Position numbers and translations under genes: made by a program
Part shown: piece after piece, positions 7,042 through 14,422 of the stretch
Position numbering within the stretch: the stretch's first letter is position 1
Layout of the letters: each line of letters starts with the position of its first letter
NCBI GenBank assembly: GCA_004124875.1
Contig: SCKJ01000002.1
Coordinates: 186,001 to 250,000 of the forward strand
Source of the DNA: Fidelibacterota bacterium
GTDB taxonomy: Bacteria; Fidelibacterota; Marinisomatia; SCGC-AAA003-L08; TS1B11
Direction: 5' to 3'
Length of the DNA stretch: 64,000 nt
The notes under the pieces: generated by a model
What the model was told of the DNA's origin: nothing
Databases searched by the model: none
The model's input: the letters and a program-made list of their open reading frames with translations, nothing else

Positions 7042-9426
7042 TCATGCTCTGCGCCACTGGGCCTGGTGCCGTTGGGCCAGATGTGCCGCGATTTTCTCCA
7101 TTTCCCTGTCCACTTCGGCGTCTGTCAAAGTGCGGTCGTCGGCCTGCAAGTAGAGCCGATAGGCCAGGCTTTTACGATCCGCGGCGACCTGTTCGCCCGA
7201 ATATAAGTCAAAAAGTCTCACATCGCGGAGAATTTTGCTGCCCGCATCCCAAATAGCTGACAGCAGTTCGCCCGCCGGGGCCTCCTGCGGCGTCTCCAGG
7301 GCCATGTCACGCTCCACAATGGGGAACGGAATAACCGGCTGATATTCGATCTCCGCCGTAGCCGTTTTAACCAGCGCCTGCAGATCAATATCGGCCAAAA
7401 CTGCTGACGATTGCAGATCGAACTTTTGGCGAAGTTCTGCGGAGACCACCCCCAGCCTGCCGATGATCTCCCCCCCACGTTCAGCGACCATCGCATCGGC
7501 CAACCCTTGGACCCGGGCCGCTTTCCAGGTCACGGTCTGACGACCCCCGTCCTCAAGCAGGCGCTGGACAACCCCTTTCAGGAAAAATATATCGGCAGGC
7601 GGCTGTGGCTTCCAATGCGGCAGTGCGGTCCCGTCCGAGGCGAGTATGGCCAGGCGGAATTGCTCCCTGTCGCGATTATAGAGCGAGTCATCGGCTGCAT
7701 GGATGGCTCCGATTTCGAACAGCCGGATACCCTTTTGCTGCCGATTTTCGTTAAAAGATTGCGCCTGCAACAGTCCCGGCAACAGCGAATTGCGCAGACA
7801 GTTCATTTCGCTGGTGAGCGGATTGGCCAGGGTCACCGGCGGCGCGTCCGAGAATAGCCTCGTGAGCGAGAGCTCGGTCAGCGTAACGGCCAGGTGTTCG
7901 TGGAAACCGAGGTTCACCAGCGAGCGGCGCAGCGGCTCCATGAATGCCTGACTGTCGGCAATGATGCCATCGAAGCGCACGTCGATGCCCATGACCGGCG
8001 GGATCGTCTCATAACCAACCATCCGGGCCACCTCTTCGATGAGGTCGACCTCCAGCCTTATTTCAGGGCGATTGAGCGGCACGGTGCACCGCAAAACGTC
8101 GTCATCGGCGACCTCCGCCGCTATGGACAGGCGCTGCAACGCGTCGGCAATCTCACTTTGTGACAGCTCAAGGCCGGTGAGCCGGTTGGTGAAACGGGTA
8201 GAAATATCGACGATCTGCGGCGCATGCGGCACCGGATATATATCGATCCTGCCGCTGGCAATTTCGCCTCCAGCCGAGTCGGCAATGAGCTGCGTCACCC
8301 GGTCCAGGGCTACAATAACGCCGTCGATGTCGATATCGCGCTCAAAGCGCTTGGAGGCCTCCGTCGACAGGTCAAGGGACTTGGCCCCTTTGCGGATGAC
8401 GGCCGGTGCAAAATAGGCGCTTTCAATGAGGATATTGGTGGTGGCATCGGTGACTTCGGAGTTTTCGCCGCCCATAATGCCGGCCAGCGCCACCGGTCCG
8501 TTGCCGTCGGCGATGAGCAGATGATGGCCGCCCAAGGCGCGCTCGACGCCATCGAGGGTCGTGAATTTCTGGCCTGCCTTGGCAAAGGTGACGTCAATGC
8601 GGTGCTCTGCCAACCGGTCATAGTCGAACACATGCAGCGGCTGGCCCAGCTCCATCATCACGTAGTTGGAGGCATCCACCACGTTGTTGATGGGACGCAT
8701 GCCGATGGCGCTCAGGCGGTCTGCCAGCCACTGCGGCGAAGGCCCGATCCGGATGCCAAGCACCACTCTGGCGGCGTAGCGGTGCGCCCCTTCCGGTGAG
8801 GTGATGCTCACTTGCGCAAGGGTGTCGATGGGTGGGCCGGACTCGGTGAGCGTGATTTTGGCCATGGTGATTTTACGGTCGAGTTTGGCGGCAATATCAC
8901 GGGCGACACCCAGATGCGAAAAGGCGTCACCCCGGTTGGGCGTGAGATCGAGGTCCAGCACCCCAACCTGCCCTTTGCTCAAGTATCGCTTGAAGTCCTG
9001 GCCCAGGGGCGCGTCAGGGTCAAGCACCATGATGCCTGCATGGTCAGTGGACAAGCCCAGCTCATCTTCCGCGCAAATCATGCCGTGGCTGACTGCCCCA
9101 CGAATCTTGGCCTTTTTGATTTTGAAATTGCCAGGCAGAACGGCGCCCACGACGGCCACGGGCACCCTCTGCCCCACTCGCACATTGGGCGCGCCGCAAA
9201 CGATGGCGAGGCTCTCCACGCCGGTGTCGACCGTGCACAGGGTGAGATGATCCGAGTCGGGGACTGGCTCAATCGACTTGACCTCGCCGATAACGACCCC
9301 GCTGAAGTCGTGCCGCTCTTTTTCGGCCAACGCTTCCAGCCCGATGAGGGAGAGCATATCGGCCAGCTCTTCGGGCGACTGATCAATCTCGACAAAATCG
9401 GTCAGCCAGTCGACGGATACTTTCAT
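7042..9426 (-). CDS. pheT: Phenylalanyl-tRNA synthetase beta subunit
   Basis: Large subunit of the alpha2-beta2 PheRS. From ATG 9426 (MKVSVDWLTDFVEID) it has 794 residues. In order: an EMAP-like tRNA-binding domain (VIGEVKSIEPVPDSDHL..CGAPNVRVGQRVPVAVVGAVLPG), the B3/B4 editing domain (GIMGGENSEV), the B5 domain, the catalytic-like core (NPLTSEMNCLRNSLLPGLL) and a C-terminal ferredoxin-fold anticodon-binding domain (PIVERDMAL..LFDLY). The start overlaps the pheS stop as ATGA, so translation is probably coupled. Confidence 0.98.
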   Translation of the reverse strand: MKVSVDWLTDFVEIDQSPEELADMLSLIGLEALAEKERHDFSGVVIGEVKSIEPVPDSDHLTLCTVDTGVESLAIVCGAPNVRVGQRVPVAVVGAVLPGNFKIKKAKIRGAVSHGMICAEDELGLSTDHAGIMVLDPDAPLGQDFKRYLSKGQVGVLDLDLTPNRGDAFSHLGVARDIAAKLDRKITMAKITLTESGPPIDTLAQVSITSPEGAHRYAARVVLGIRIGPSPQWLADRLSAIGMRPINNVVDASNYVMMELGQPLHVFDYDRLAEHRIDVTFAKAGQKFTTLDGVERALGGHHLLIADGNGPVALAGIMGGENSEVTDATTNILIESAYFAPAVIRKGAKSLDLSTEASKRFERDIDIDGVIVALDRVTQLIADSAGGEIASGRIDIYPVPHAPQIVDISTRFTNRLTGLELSQSEIADALQRLSIAAEVADDDVLRCTVPLNRPEIRLEVDLIEEVARMVGYETIPPVMGIDVRFDGIIADSQAFMEPLRRSLVNLGFHEHLAVTLTELSLTRLFSDAPPVTLANPLTSEMNCLRNSLLPGLLQAQSFNENRQQKGIRLFEIGAIHAADDSLYNRDREQFRLAILASDGTALPHWKPQPPADIFFLKGVVQRLLEDGGRQTVTWKAARVQGLADAMVAERGGEIIGRLGVVSAELRQKFDLQSSAVLADIDLQALVKTATAEIEYQPVIPFPIVERDMALETPQEAPAGELLSAIWDAGSKILRDVRLFDLYSGEQVAADRKSLAYRLYLQADDRTLTDAEVDREMEKIAAHLAQRHQAQWRRA

Positions 9427-10442
9427 GACCGGAACTGCCGCAGGAAGCGCAGGTCGCCATCGAAAAAGTGGCGGATATCTTCCACCCCCCATTTGAGCAT
9501 GGAGGTCCGCTCAATGCCCATGCCAAATGCGTAGCCGGTCCATTTGTGGGGGTCGATGCCCCCCGCCTTGAGCACATTGGGATGGACCATGCCGCAGCCT
9601 AAAATTTCCAGCCAGCCGGTACCCTTGGTGATGCGGTAGTCGGCCTCGCTCTCCAGGCCCCAGTAGATATCGAGCTCGGCACTGGGCTCGGTGAAAGGGA
9701 AATAGCTGGCCCGGAAACGAGACTTCACGTCAGCGCCGAAAAATTCCCGTACAAAATGGGCCAGCGTCCCTTTGAGCTCGGCCATGGAGACGTTGCGATC
9801 AATCACGAGGCCCTCCACCTGATGGAACTGGCAATGGCTGCGCGCGCTGATGCTTTCATTGCGGAAGACCCGGCCCGGAGCGATAATCCTGATGGGCGGC
9901 TTCAAATTTTCCATGGCGTGGATCTGCACGTTTGAAGTGTGCGTCCGCAGGGTCAGGTTATCCCCGGTATAGAATGTATCCTGCATATCCCGGGCGGGAT
10001 GGTCGTCCTGGAAGTTCAGCGCTCCGAAATTGTAAAAGTCGGTCTCTACTTCGGGGCCGTAATAGACGGAAAATCCGAGCCTGTTGAAGATGTCCTTGAT
10101 TTGGCCCAGGACGAGGTTGACAGGATGAATGGCGCCGACCGGAACCGGATCGCCAGGGAGGGTGACATCAACGGCCGCGCCCCCTGCAGAATCCGGAGCG
10201 GCTGCGCCTGTGCGGGTGGCGCCCAGTTGCTCTTCCAGCTCCTGTTTGAGGGCGTTGAGCAGGCTGCCGGCCTGGGGACGATCATCTTTGGGTAGCTGTC
10301 CCAGCTGCGCGAACAGGGCGGCCACAAGGCCTTTGCGCCCCAGGAAATCGATGCGTAGCCGCTCCGCGTCCCCCTCCTGCAGGGATTGGAGTCGACGGGC
10401 GAACTCCTCACGGACCGACGCAATGCCGGCGGTGAGATCCAT
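9423..10442 (-). CDS. pheS: Phenylalanyl-tRNA synthetase alpha subunit
   Basis: Catalytic class II subunit, 339 residues. An N-terminal coiled coil precedes motif 1 (GFSVYYGPEVETDFYNF), motif 2 (RVFRNESISARSHCQFHQVEGLVID) and motif 3 (GYAFGMGIERTSMLKWG). DDHPARDMQDTFY, the conserved stretch after motif 1, is intact. It follows rplT by six bases. No leader-peptide attenuator is visible before it, so regulation is likely from upstream in the operon. Confidence 0.98.
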   Translation of the reverse strand: MDLTAGIASVREEFARRLQSLQEGDAERLRIDFLGRKGLVAALFAQLGQLPKDDRPQAGSLLNALKQELEEQLGATRTGAAAPDSAGGAAVDVTLPGDPVPVGAIHPVNLVLGQIKDIFNRLGFSVYYGPEVETDFYNFGALNFQDDHPARDMQDTFYTGDNLTLRTHTSNVQIHAMENLKPPIRIIAPGRVFRNESISARSHCQFHQVEGLVIDRNVSMAELKGTLAHFVREFFGADVKSRFRASYFPFTEPSAELDIYWGLESEADYRITKGTGWLEILGCGMVHPNVLKAGGIDPHKWTGYAFGMGIERTSMLKWGVEDIRHFFDGDLRFLRQFRS

Positions 10443-10448
10443 CGTTGG

Positions 10449-10793
10449 CTAGGAGAGCGCCTTGATGAGGTTTTCGAAGCTTTGTGGCTCGGTAATCGCG
10501 AGGTCGGCCAGAATTTTGCGGTTCAGCTCGATGTTATTCGCTTTCATGGCGTGGACAAACTTCGAGTAGCTCATACCGTGCTGGCGTGTGGCAGCATTAA
10601 TCCTGGCTATCCACAGCCGCCGCATCTGGCGTTTGCGCTGCCGGCGGTCCCGGTAGGCATACGACATGGCCTTGATGATGGCGTCCATAGCCGTGCGATA
10701 GTTGCGGGAGCGGGTTCCATAATAACCTTTGGCCTGTTTTACAATTCTGCGGTGCCTGCGATGGCGCGGCACGCTGCTATTTGATCTTGGCAT
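10449..10793 (-). CDS. rplT: 50S ribosomal protein L20
   Basis: 114 residues, very basic at the N-terminus (RHRRHRRIVKQAKGYYGTRS) with the conserved YRDRRQRKRQMRRLWIARINAA core and the globular C-terminal domain (MSYSKFVHAMKANNIELNRKILADLA). L20 binds 23S rRNA early in assembly, and in several bacteria represses the rpmI-rplT mRNA. It is 12 bases after rpmI. Confidence 0.97.
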   Translation of the reverse strand: MPRSNSSVPRHRRHRRIVKQAKGYYGTRSRNYRTAMDAIIKAMSYAYRDRRQRKRQMRRLWIARINAATRQHGMSYSKFVHAMKANNIELNRKILADLAITEPQSFENLIKALS

Positions 10794-10805
10794 ATCTCCA
10801 ACTTG

Positions 10806-11000
10806 CTAGTGGGCTAGCATTCTTTTGACGCGTTTCACTTCAGCTGCAACCAGAATAGTGGCTTTCCTGAGCCCCCGTTTCCGTTTGGTGGTTTTCTTGG
10901 TCAGGATATGGCTGGCATTGGCCCTATGGCGCTTGATTTTTCCTCGACCGGTCAGTTTGAAGCGCTTGGCTGCGCCGCGTCTGGTTTTCATTTTTGGCAT
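10806..11000 (-). CDS. rpmI: 50S ribosomal protein L35
   Basis: 64 residues from ATG 11000 ([17 protein letters not shown]), the usual L35 start; a start five residues earlier (11015) would give an unusual MEKRT extension and directly abut infC. The Arg/Lys-rich middle ([23 protein letters not shown]) is typical. Gene order infC-rpmI-rplT is the classic translation-factor/ribosomal cluster. Confidence 0.96.
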   Translation of the reverse strand: MPKMKTRRGAAKRFKLTGRGKIKRHRANASHILTKKTTKRKRGLRKATILVAAEVKRVKRMLAH

Positions 11001-11015
11001 CGTTCTTTTTTCCAA

Positions 11016-11531
11016 TTATTTTGGCACCAGATGCAGGGACATGACCCGTCCCTCCACTGAAGCCGACTTATCCACGTTGGCATATTCTTCGAGCTGTTCG
11101 GTAACGCGATCCATCAACGCCGCGCCCAGGTCTTGCCGGGCCATTTCGCGGCCTCTGAAGCGTACCGAAATTTTCAATCGACTGCCGGCCTGCAAAAATT
11201 TGATTGACCGGTTGATCTTGGTCTCCAGATCGTGATCGCTGATGCTGGGCCGCATCCGGATTTCTTTGAGTGAAACAGTGTGCTGTTTCTTTCGATTTTC
11301 CCGGTCTTTTTTGCGCTGGTCGTACCGGAATTTACCAAAATCCATGATTTTGGTAACGGGCGGGTTGGAATCGGGTGAGACTTCCACCAAATCCAGGCCC
11401 GCTTCATCCGCCTCAGCAAATGCCCGCTCCAGAGACACCACGCCGACCTGCTCACCCTCACCGTTCACAAGGCGGACTTCGCTCGCAGTTATTTCATCGT
11501 TCACGCGAAGAACGGGTGCGCCTTTAGCTAT
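11016..11531 (-). CDS. infC: Translation initiation factor IF-3, probable AUA start codon
   Basis: IF3 binds the 30S subunit and rejects non-canonical start codons. The body is complete: RVNDEI..EVRLVNGEGEQ, the DLVEVSP and KIMDFGKFRYD linker, then the C-terminal domain with VSLKEIRMRP and RFRGREMARQ. The only standard start codon is GTG 11504, which removes conserved N-terminal residues and lacks a ribosome binding site. An in-frame ATA at 11531 gives IAKGAPVLRVNDEI, has AAGGAG nine bases upstream, and overlaps the thrS stop (ATAG). I therefore place the start there. E. coli infC begins with AUU and is autoregulated through it. Confidence 0.9.
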   Translation of the reverse strand: MAKGAPVLRVNDEITASEVRLVNGEGEQVGVVSLERAFAEADEAGLDLVEVSPDSNPPVTKIMDFGKFRYDQRKKDRENRKKQHTVSLKEIRMRPSISDHDLETKINRSIKFLQAGSRLKISVRFRGREMARQDLGAALMDRVTEQLEEYANVDKSASVEGRVMSLHLVPK

Positions 11532-13465
11532 TGGGTATTACTCCTTGTTCGATTGTCAATTTCCTCACTTAAAGATTCAATGAGTTCCGTCAGCGCAACG
11601 GCCCCGAGGTCCCCCTGATGCCGGCGTCTCACGGAAACGGTGTTGCTCTGCTCTTCTTTCTCTCCGACAATCAGCATAACAGGAATTTTGCCCAGCTCCG
11701 ACTGCCGGATTTTGGCTCCGATTTTTTCGTCTCGCTGATCGACTTCCGCCCTGATACGCCGCGATCTGAGCGCCTTTTTTACCTGTCCGGCGTACTCAAG
11801 GCGCTTCTCTGAGACCGGCAGCACAATGGCCTGGACCGGCGCGAGCCACAGCGGAAAATCGCCCGCCGTGTGCTCAAGGTAAACCCCTATGAATCGCTCC
11901 AGGGATCCGAGCAGGGCCCGGTGGATCATTACCGGCCGCTGCTCCTGAGAGTGGTCGTCAATGTACGTCAGTCCAAAGCGTTCCGGTAGCGAAAAATCCA
12001 GTTGGATGGTGGTCAGCTGCCAACGACGATTCAGCGCGTCGCGAATGAAATAGTCAATTTTCGGTCCGTAAAACGCCCCCTCCCCCGCCTCGACCTGAAA
12101 ATTGATGCCGCTTTGGGTCAGTGTATCGCTGAGGATCACCTCCGCTTTGTCCCACGACTCGGGATCGCCCATGGACTTTTCAGGTCGGGTGGAAAGTTTT
12201 ACTTCCACATCCTCGAAGCCAAAAACAGCATACACCTCCTGCACCATGGCGAACAGGCTCTGAATCTCCGCGCCGATTTGCTCAGGCGTGCAGAAGATGT
12301 GCGCGTCGTCCTGGCTGAAACTCCGCACGCGTGTCAATCCGGAGAGCACACCCGATTTCTCGAATCGGTGCAGCCGGCCGAAATCTGCCAGGCGCAGGGG
12401 CAGCTCCCGGTAACTGCGGTGCTTGGCGCTGTAAATCAGGGTATGGCCGGGGCAGTTCATCGGCTTGACCCCTTTCCAGCGCTCTGGGTCTTCATCGTCG
12501 GCAATGATGTACATGTGCTCGCGGTAATGCTCCCAGTGGCCGCTTTTTTTCCACAGCTCCACGCCAAATATTTGCGGCGTGATCACCTCGTCATAGCCGT
12601 ACTTGAAGTACAGCGAGCGCATGAACTCGACGAGCTCATTGTAGATGATGGTGCCTTTGGGGTGGAAGAAGGGGTGGGCGGGAGCGATCGCATGAAACGA
12701 GAAGAGGTCGAGGTCCCGGCCCAATTTGCGGTGGTCCCGTTTCTTGGCCTCTTCCTGCCGGTGGAGATAGGTATTGAGCTCCTTCCTGGAACCCCACGCG
12801 GTCCCGTAAATCCGTTGCAGGACGTTGTTGCGCTCATCGCCGCGCCAATAGGCTGAGGAGGTGCTGAGCAGTTTGAAATACTTTATCCTGCCCGTTGAGG
12901 TGACGTGCGGCCCGCGGCAAAGGTCGATGAAATCGCCCTGGCTGTAGGCCGAGATGGTGTCCCCAGCGCTGATCTCGCTGATGATCTCGACCTTGTAGTC
13001 CTCGCCCCTGCCCTTGAACAGCTGCGCCGCCTCAGGCTGGGACAGGACGCGCCGCTCGACACGGTAATCGGCGTCTGACAGGCGCTTCATCTCCGCCTCG
13101 ATCTTCTCCAGCAGCTCCGGGGTCACCGGCTCCTCGAGCTCGATATCGTAGTAGAAGCGTTCCTCCAGCGCCGGGCCGATGGCCAATTTCGCTTGCGGGA
13201 ACAAGGTTTTGACGGCGTGGGCCATCAAATGCGCCGTGCTGTGCAGCAGCACTTCATGCCCGCGCTCATCCCGTGGCGTGAGGATGGAGATCGTGGCGTC
13301 GCGCTCAAGGGGAACATTCAGGTCGATCGTGACGCCATCCACCACGGCGGCGACGGCATCATGCGCCAGTCGCGGACCTATCGATTCGGCCACCTCAAGC
13401 GGCGTTGAGCCGGCGGGGAGCTCCTTGATGGAGCCATCTGGAAGTGTCATCTGAATGTGAGTCAT
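11528..13465 (-). CDS. thrS: Threonyl-tRNA synthetase
   Basis: 645 residues with the full bacterial ThrRS order: TGS domain (residues 1-65), the editing domain with the HSTAHLMAH zinc/HxxxH site near residue 76, the class II core with motif 1, the zinc ligand loop MNCPGH near residue 340, motif 2 (RLHRFEKSG), and the C-terminal anticodon domain (PVQAIVLPVSEK). It charges tRNA-Thr and edits serine. It heads the thrS-infC-rpmI-rplT-pheS-pheT run. Upstream is a long leader with a strong hairpin (13522-13557). Confidence 0.98.
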   Translation of the reverse strand: MTHIQMTLPDGSIKELPAGSTPLEVAESIGPRLAHDAVAAVVDGVTIDLNVPLERDATISILTPRDERGHEVLLHSTAHLMAHAVKTLFPQAKLAIGPALEERFYYDIELEEPVTPELLEKIEAEMKRLSDADYRVERRVLSQPEAAQLFKGRGEDYKVEIISEISAGDTISAYSQGDFIDLCRGPHVTSTGRIKYFKLLSTSSAYWRGDERNNVLQRIYGTAWGSRKELNTYLHRQEEAKKRDHRKLGRDLDLFSFHAIAPAHPFFHPKGTIIYNELVEFMRSLYFKYGYDEVITPQIFGVELWKKSGHWEHYREHMYIIADDEDPERWKGVKPMNCPGHTLIYSAKHRSYRELPLRLADFGRLHRFEKSGVLSGLTRVRSFSQDDAHIFCTPEQIGAEIQSLFAMVQEVYAVFGFEDVEVKLSTRPEKSMGDPESWDKAEVILSDTLTQSGINFQVEAGEGAFYGPKIDYFIRDALNRRWQLTTIQLDFSLPERFGLTYIDDHSQEQRPVMIHRALLGSLERFIGVYLEHTAGDFPLWLAPVQAIVLPVSEKRLEYAGQVKKALRSRRIRAEVDQRDEKIGAKIRQSELGKIPVMLIVGEKEEQSNTVSVRRRHQGDLGAVALTELIESLSEEIDNRTRSNTQ

Positions 13466-13521
13466 TTTATATCATGCCCGGCCATCAATAAGCCGCCGCC
13501 TTGGGTTCCCCCATGCCAACA

Positions 13522-13557
13522 ATGGTCGTTTTTCCCGGCCGAAAAAGAGACGACCAT
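13522..13557 (-). promoter_or_regulatory. Extended hairpin in the thrS leader
   Basis: ATGGTCGT (13522-13529) pairs perfectly with ACGACCAT (13550-13557), and the stem continues inside as TTTTC/GAAAA around CCGGCC. It lies 57-92 bases before the thrS start codon on the sense strand. It has no T-tract of terminator type at its end. ThrRS genes are often controlled in the leader, but no T-box sequence is present here. Another 80 bases upstream is a perfect AAAGGAGGTG (13645-13636) with no standard start codon at the right spacing. Function is inference. Confidence 0.4.
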
Positions 13558-13820
13558 CCGACGGGCGGTGGCCGCGGAGAAAGTTACATCTTCATGATGT
13601 CGATTGGCTATGGGGAATTGGGGCGGGAGCGCAGCCACCTCCTTTAACTCAAAAAGAAAATCACAAAATATCGGGCACGTACCTAGCTGCACCCCAATAT
13701 GTTGTGTATTCAGGTATTTTAAGCTTTACATAAATCGGCCCATCAAGTTAAATTCGGGATCACAGGCAGTGCATGATGTCACTGCCAAATCAAACAAACC
13801 CCGTAACTAAAGGAGAAATA

Positions 13821-14066
13821 ATGAGTTTTTCAAAACTCATAATCCAAAAAGTGTGGGATAAAAGTTCGGCGGTGAGAGGCCAAAATGCGGACACTCACCG
13901 CCGAGATGATACAGGACAGATCATATACCGAGACTCATACGGAAAAACTTCCGATATGGGTTGGGAAATTGATCACAAAAACCCCGTATCAAAAGGTGGA
14001 ACAGACAATTTGCGAAACCTTAGATCCCTAAACTGGAAGTCGAATAGACAAAAATCCGATGAGTAA
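13821..14066 (+). CDS. Stand-alone HNH endonuclease-type protein
   Basis: 81 residues from ATG 13821, with AAAGGAG well placed; an earlier in-frame ATG lacks this signal. The C-terminal half carries the HNH core GWEIDHKNPVSKGGTDNLRNL followed by NWKSNRQKSD, with the DH pair, the Asn of DNL and an Asn in place of the last His. The N-terminal part (KVWDKSSAVRG..RRDDTGQIIYRDSYG) matches the plan of small stand-alone HNH proteins found scattered in bacteria. The gene is clearly richer in A+T than its neighbours and lies between thrS and a tRNA gene with a tRNA remnant, so recent transfer is likely. A perfect 10-bp inverted repeat lies inside it (13867-13876/13894-13903). Biological role unknown. 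Confidence 0.75.
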   Translation: MSFSKLIIQKVWDKSSAVRGQNADTHRRDDTGQIIYRDSYGKTSDMGWEIDHKNPVSKGGTDNLRNLRSLNWKSNRQKSDE

Positions 14067-14206
14067 CTGTTGGATATCGGATTTCCCCCATAGGGAAATG
14101 TAAGCGTTGCGGGGGCAGGTTTCAACTTGTTCCCGTTTTGCTTTACGAAAATAAAATTATTTAGAGGACAATACTGGAACCGTCTTTGCAGAGCGACGCC
14201 GGTCAG

Positions 14207-14253
14207 GCTTGACCCAGTGACCTTCCCAAGTCAGTCGGGACGCTCTAACCAAG
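14207..14253 (-). pseudogene. Degenerate tRNA remnant next to tRNA-Val
   Basis: The plus-strand string around TGACCCAGTGACCTTCCC, then GTCGGGACGCTCTAACCAA, follows the same order as the T loop, variable region, anticodon arm and D stem of a tRNA read backwards. It resembles the neighbouring tRNA-Val in the T arm, and shares GTGACCTTCCC and GTCGGGACGCTCTA with the 66-bp repeats at 5031-5162. No acceptor stem can form. Confidence 0.5.
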
Positions 14254-14314
14254 CGTGATCGTATCAACGGATCGGCAGAAGACCTGCCAACTGCCACTGC
14301 AATTGGAAAAAAAG

Positions 14315-14389
<75 letters not shown>

Positions 14390-14422
14390 GCCGACAAAGT
14401 TATGGGCAGTCTGTCAGAGCTG

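Noticed and set aside
10443..13465. T-box or leader-peptide attenuators before pheS or thrS
   Set aside because: No AGGGTGG-N-ACCGCG box, no run of Phe or Thr codons with a terminator. The thrS hairpin is kept only as an undefined candidate.
13462..13692. 76-codon frame upstream of thrS
   Set aside because: It overlaps the thrS start as ATGA but has no proper start site and its product looks random; the real interest is the leader structure.
14081..14099. Hairpin ATTTCCC/GGGAAAT after the HNH gene as a terminator
   Set aside because: Only seven base pairs and no T-tract follows.
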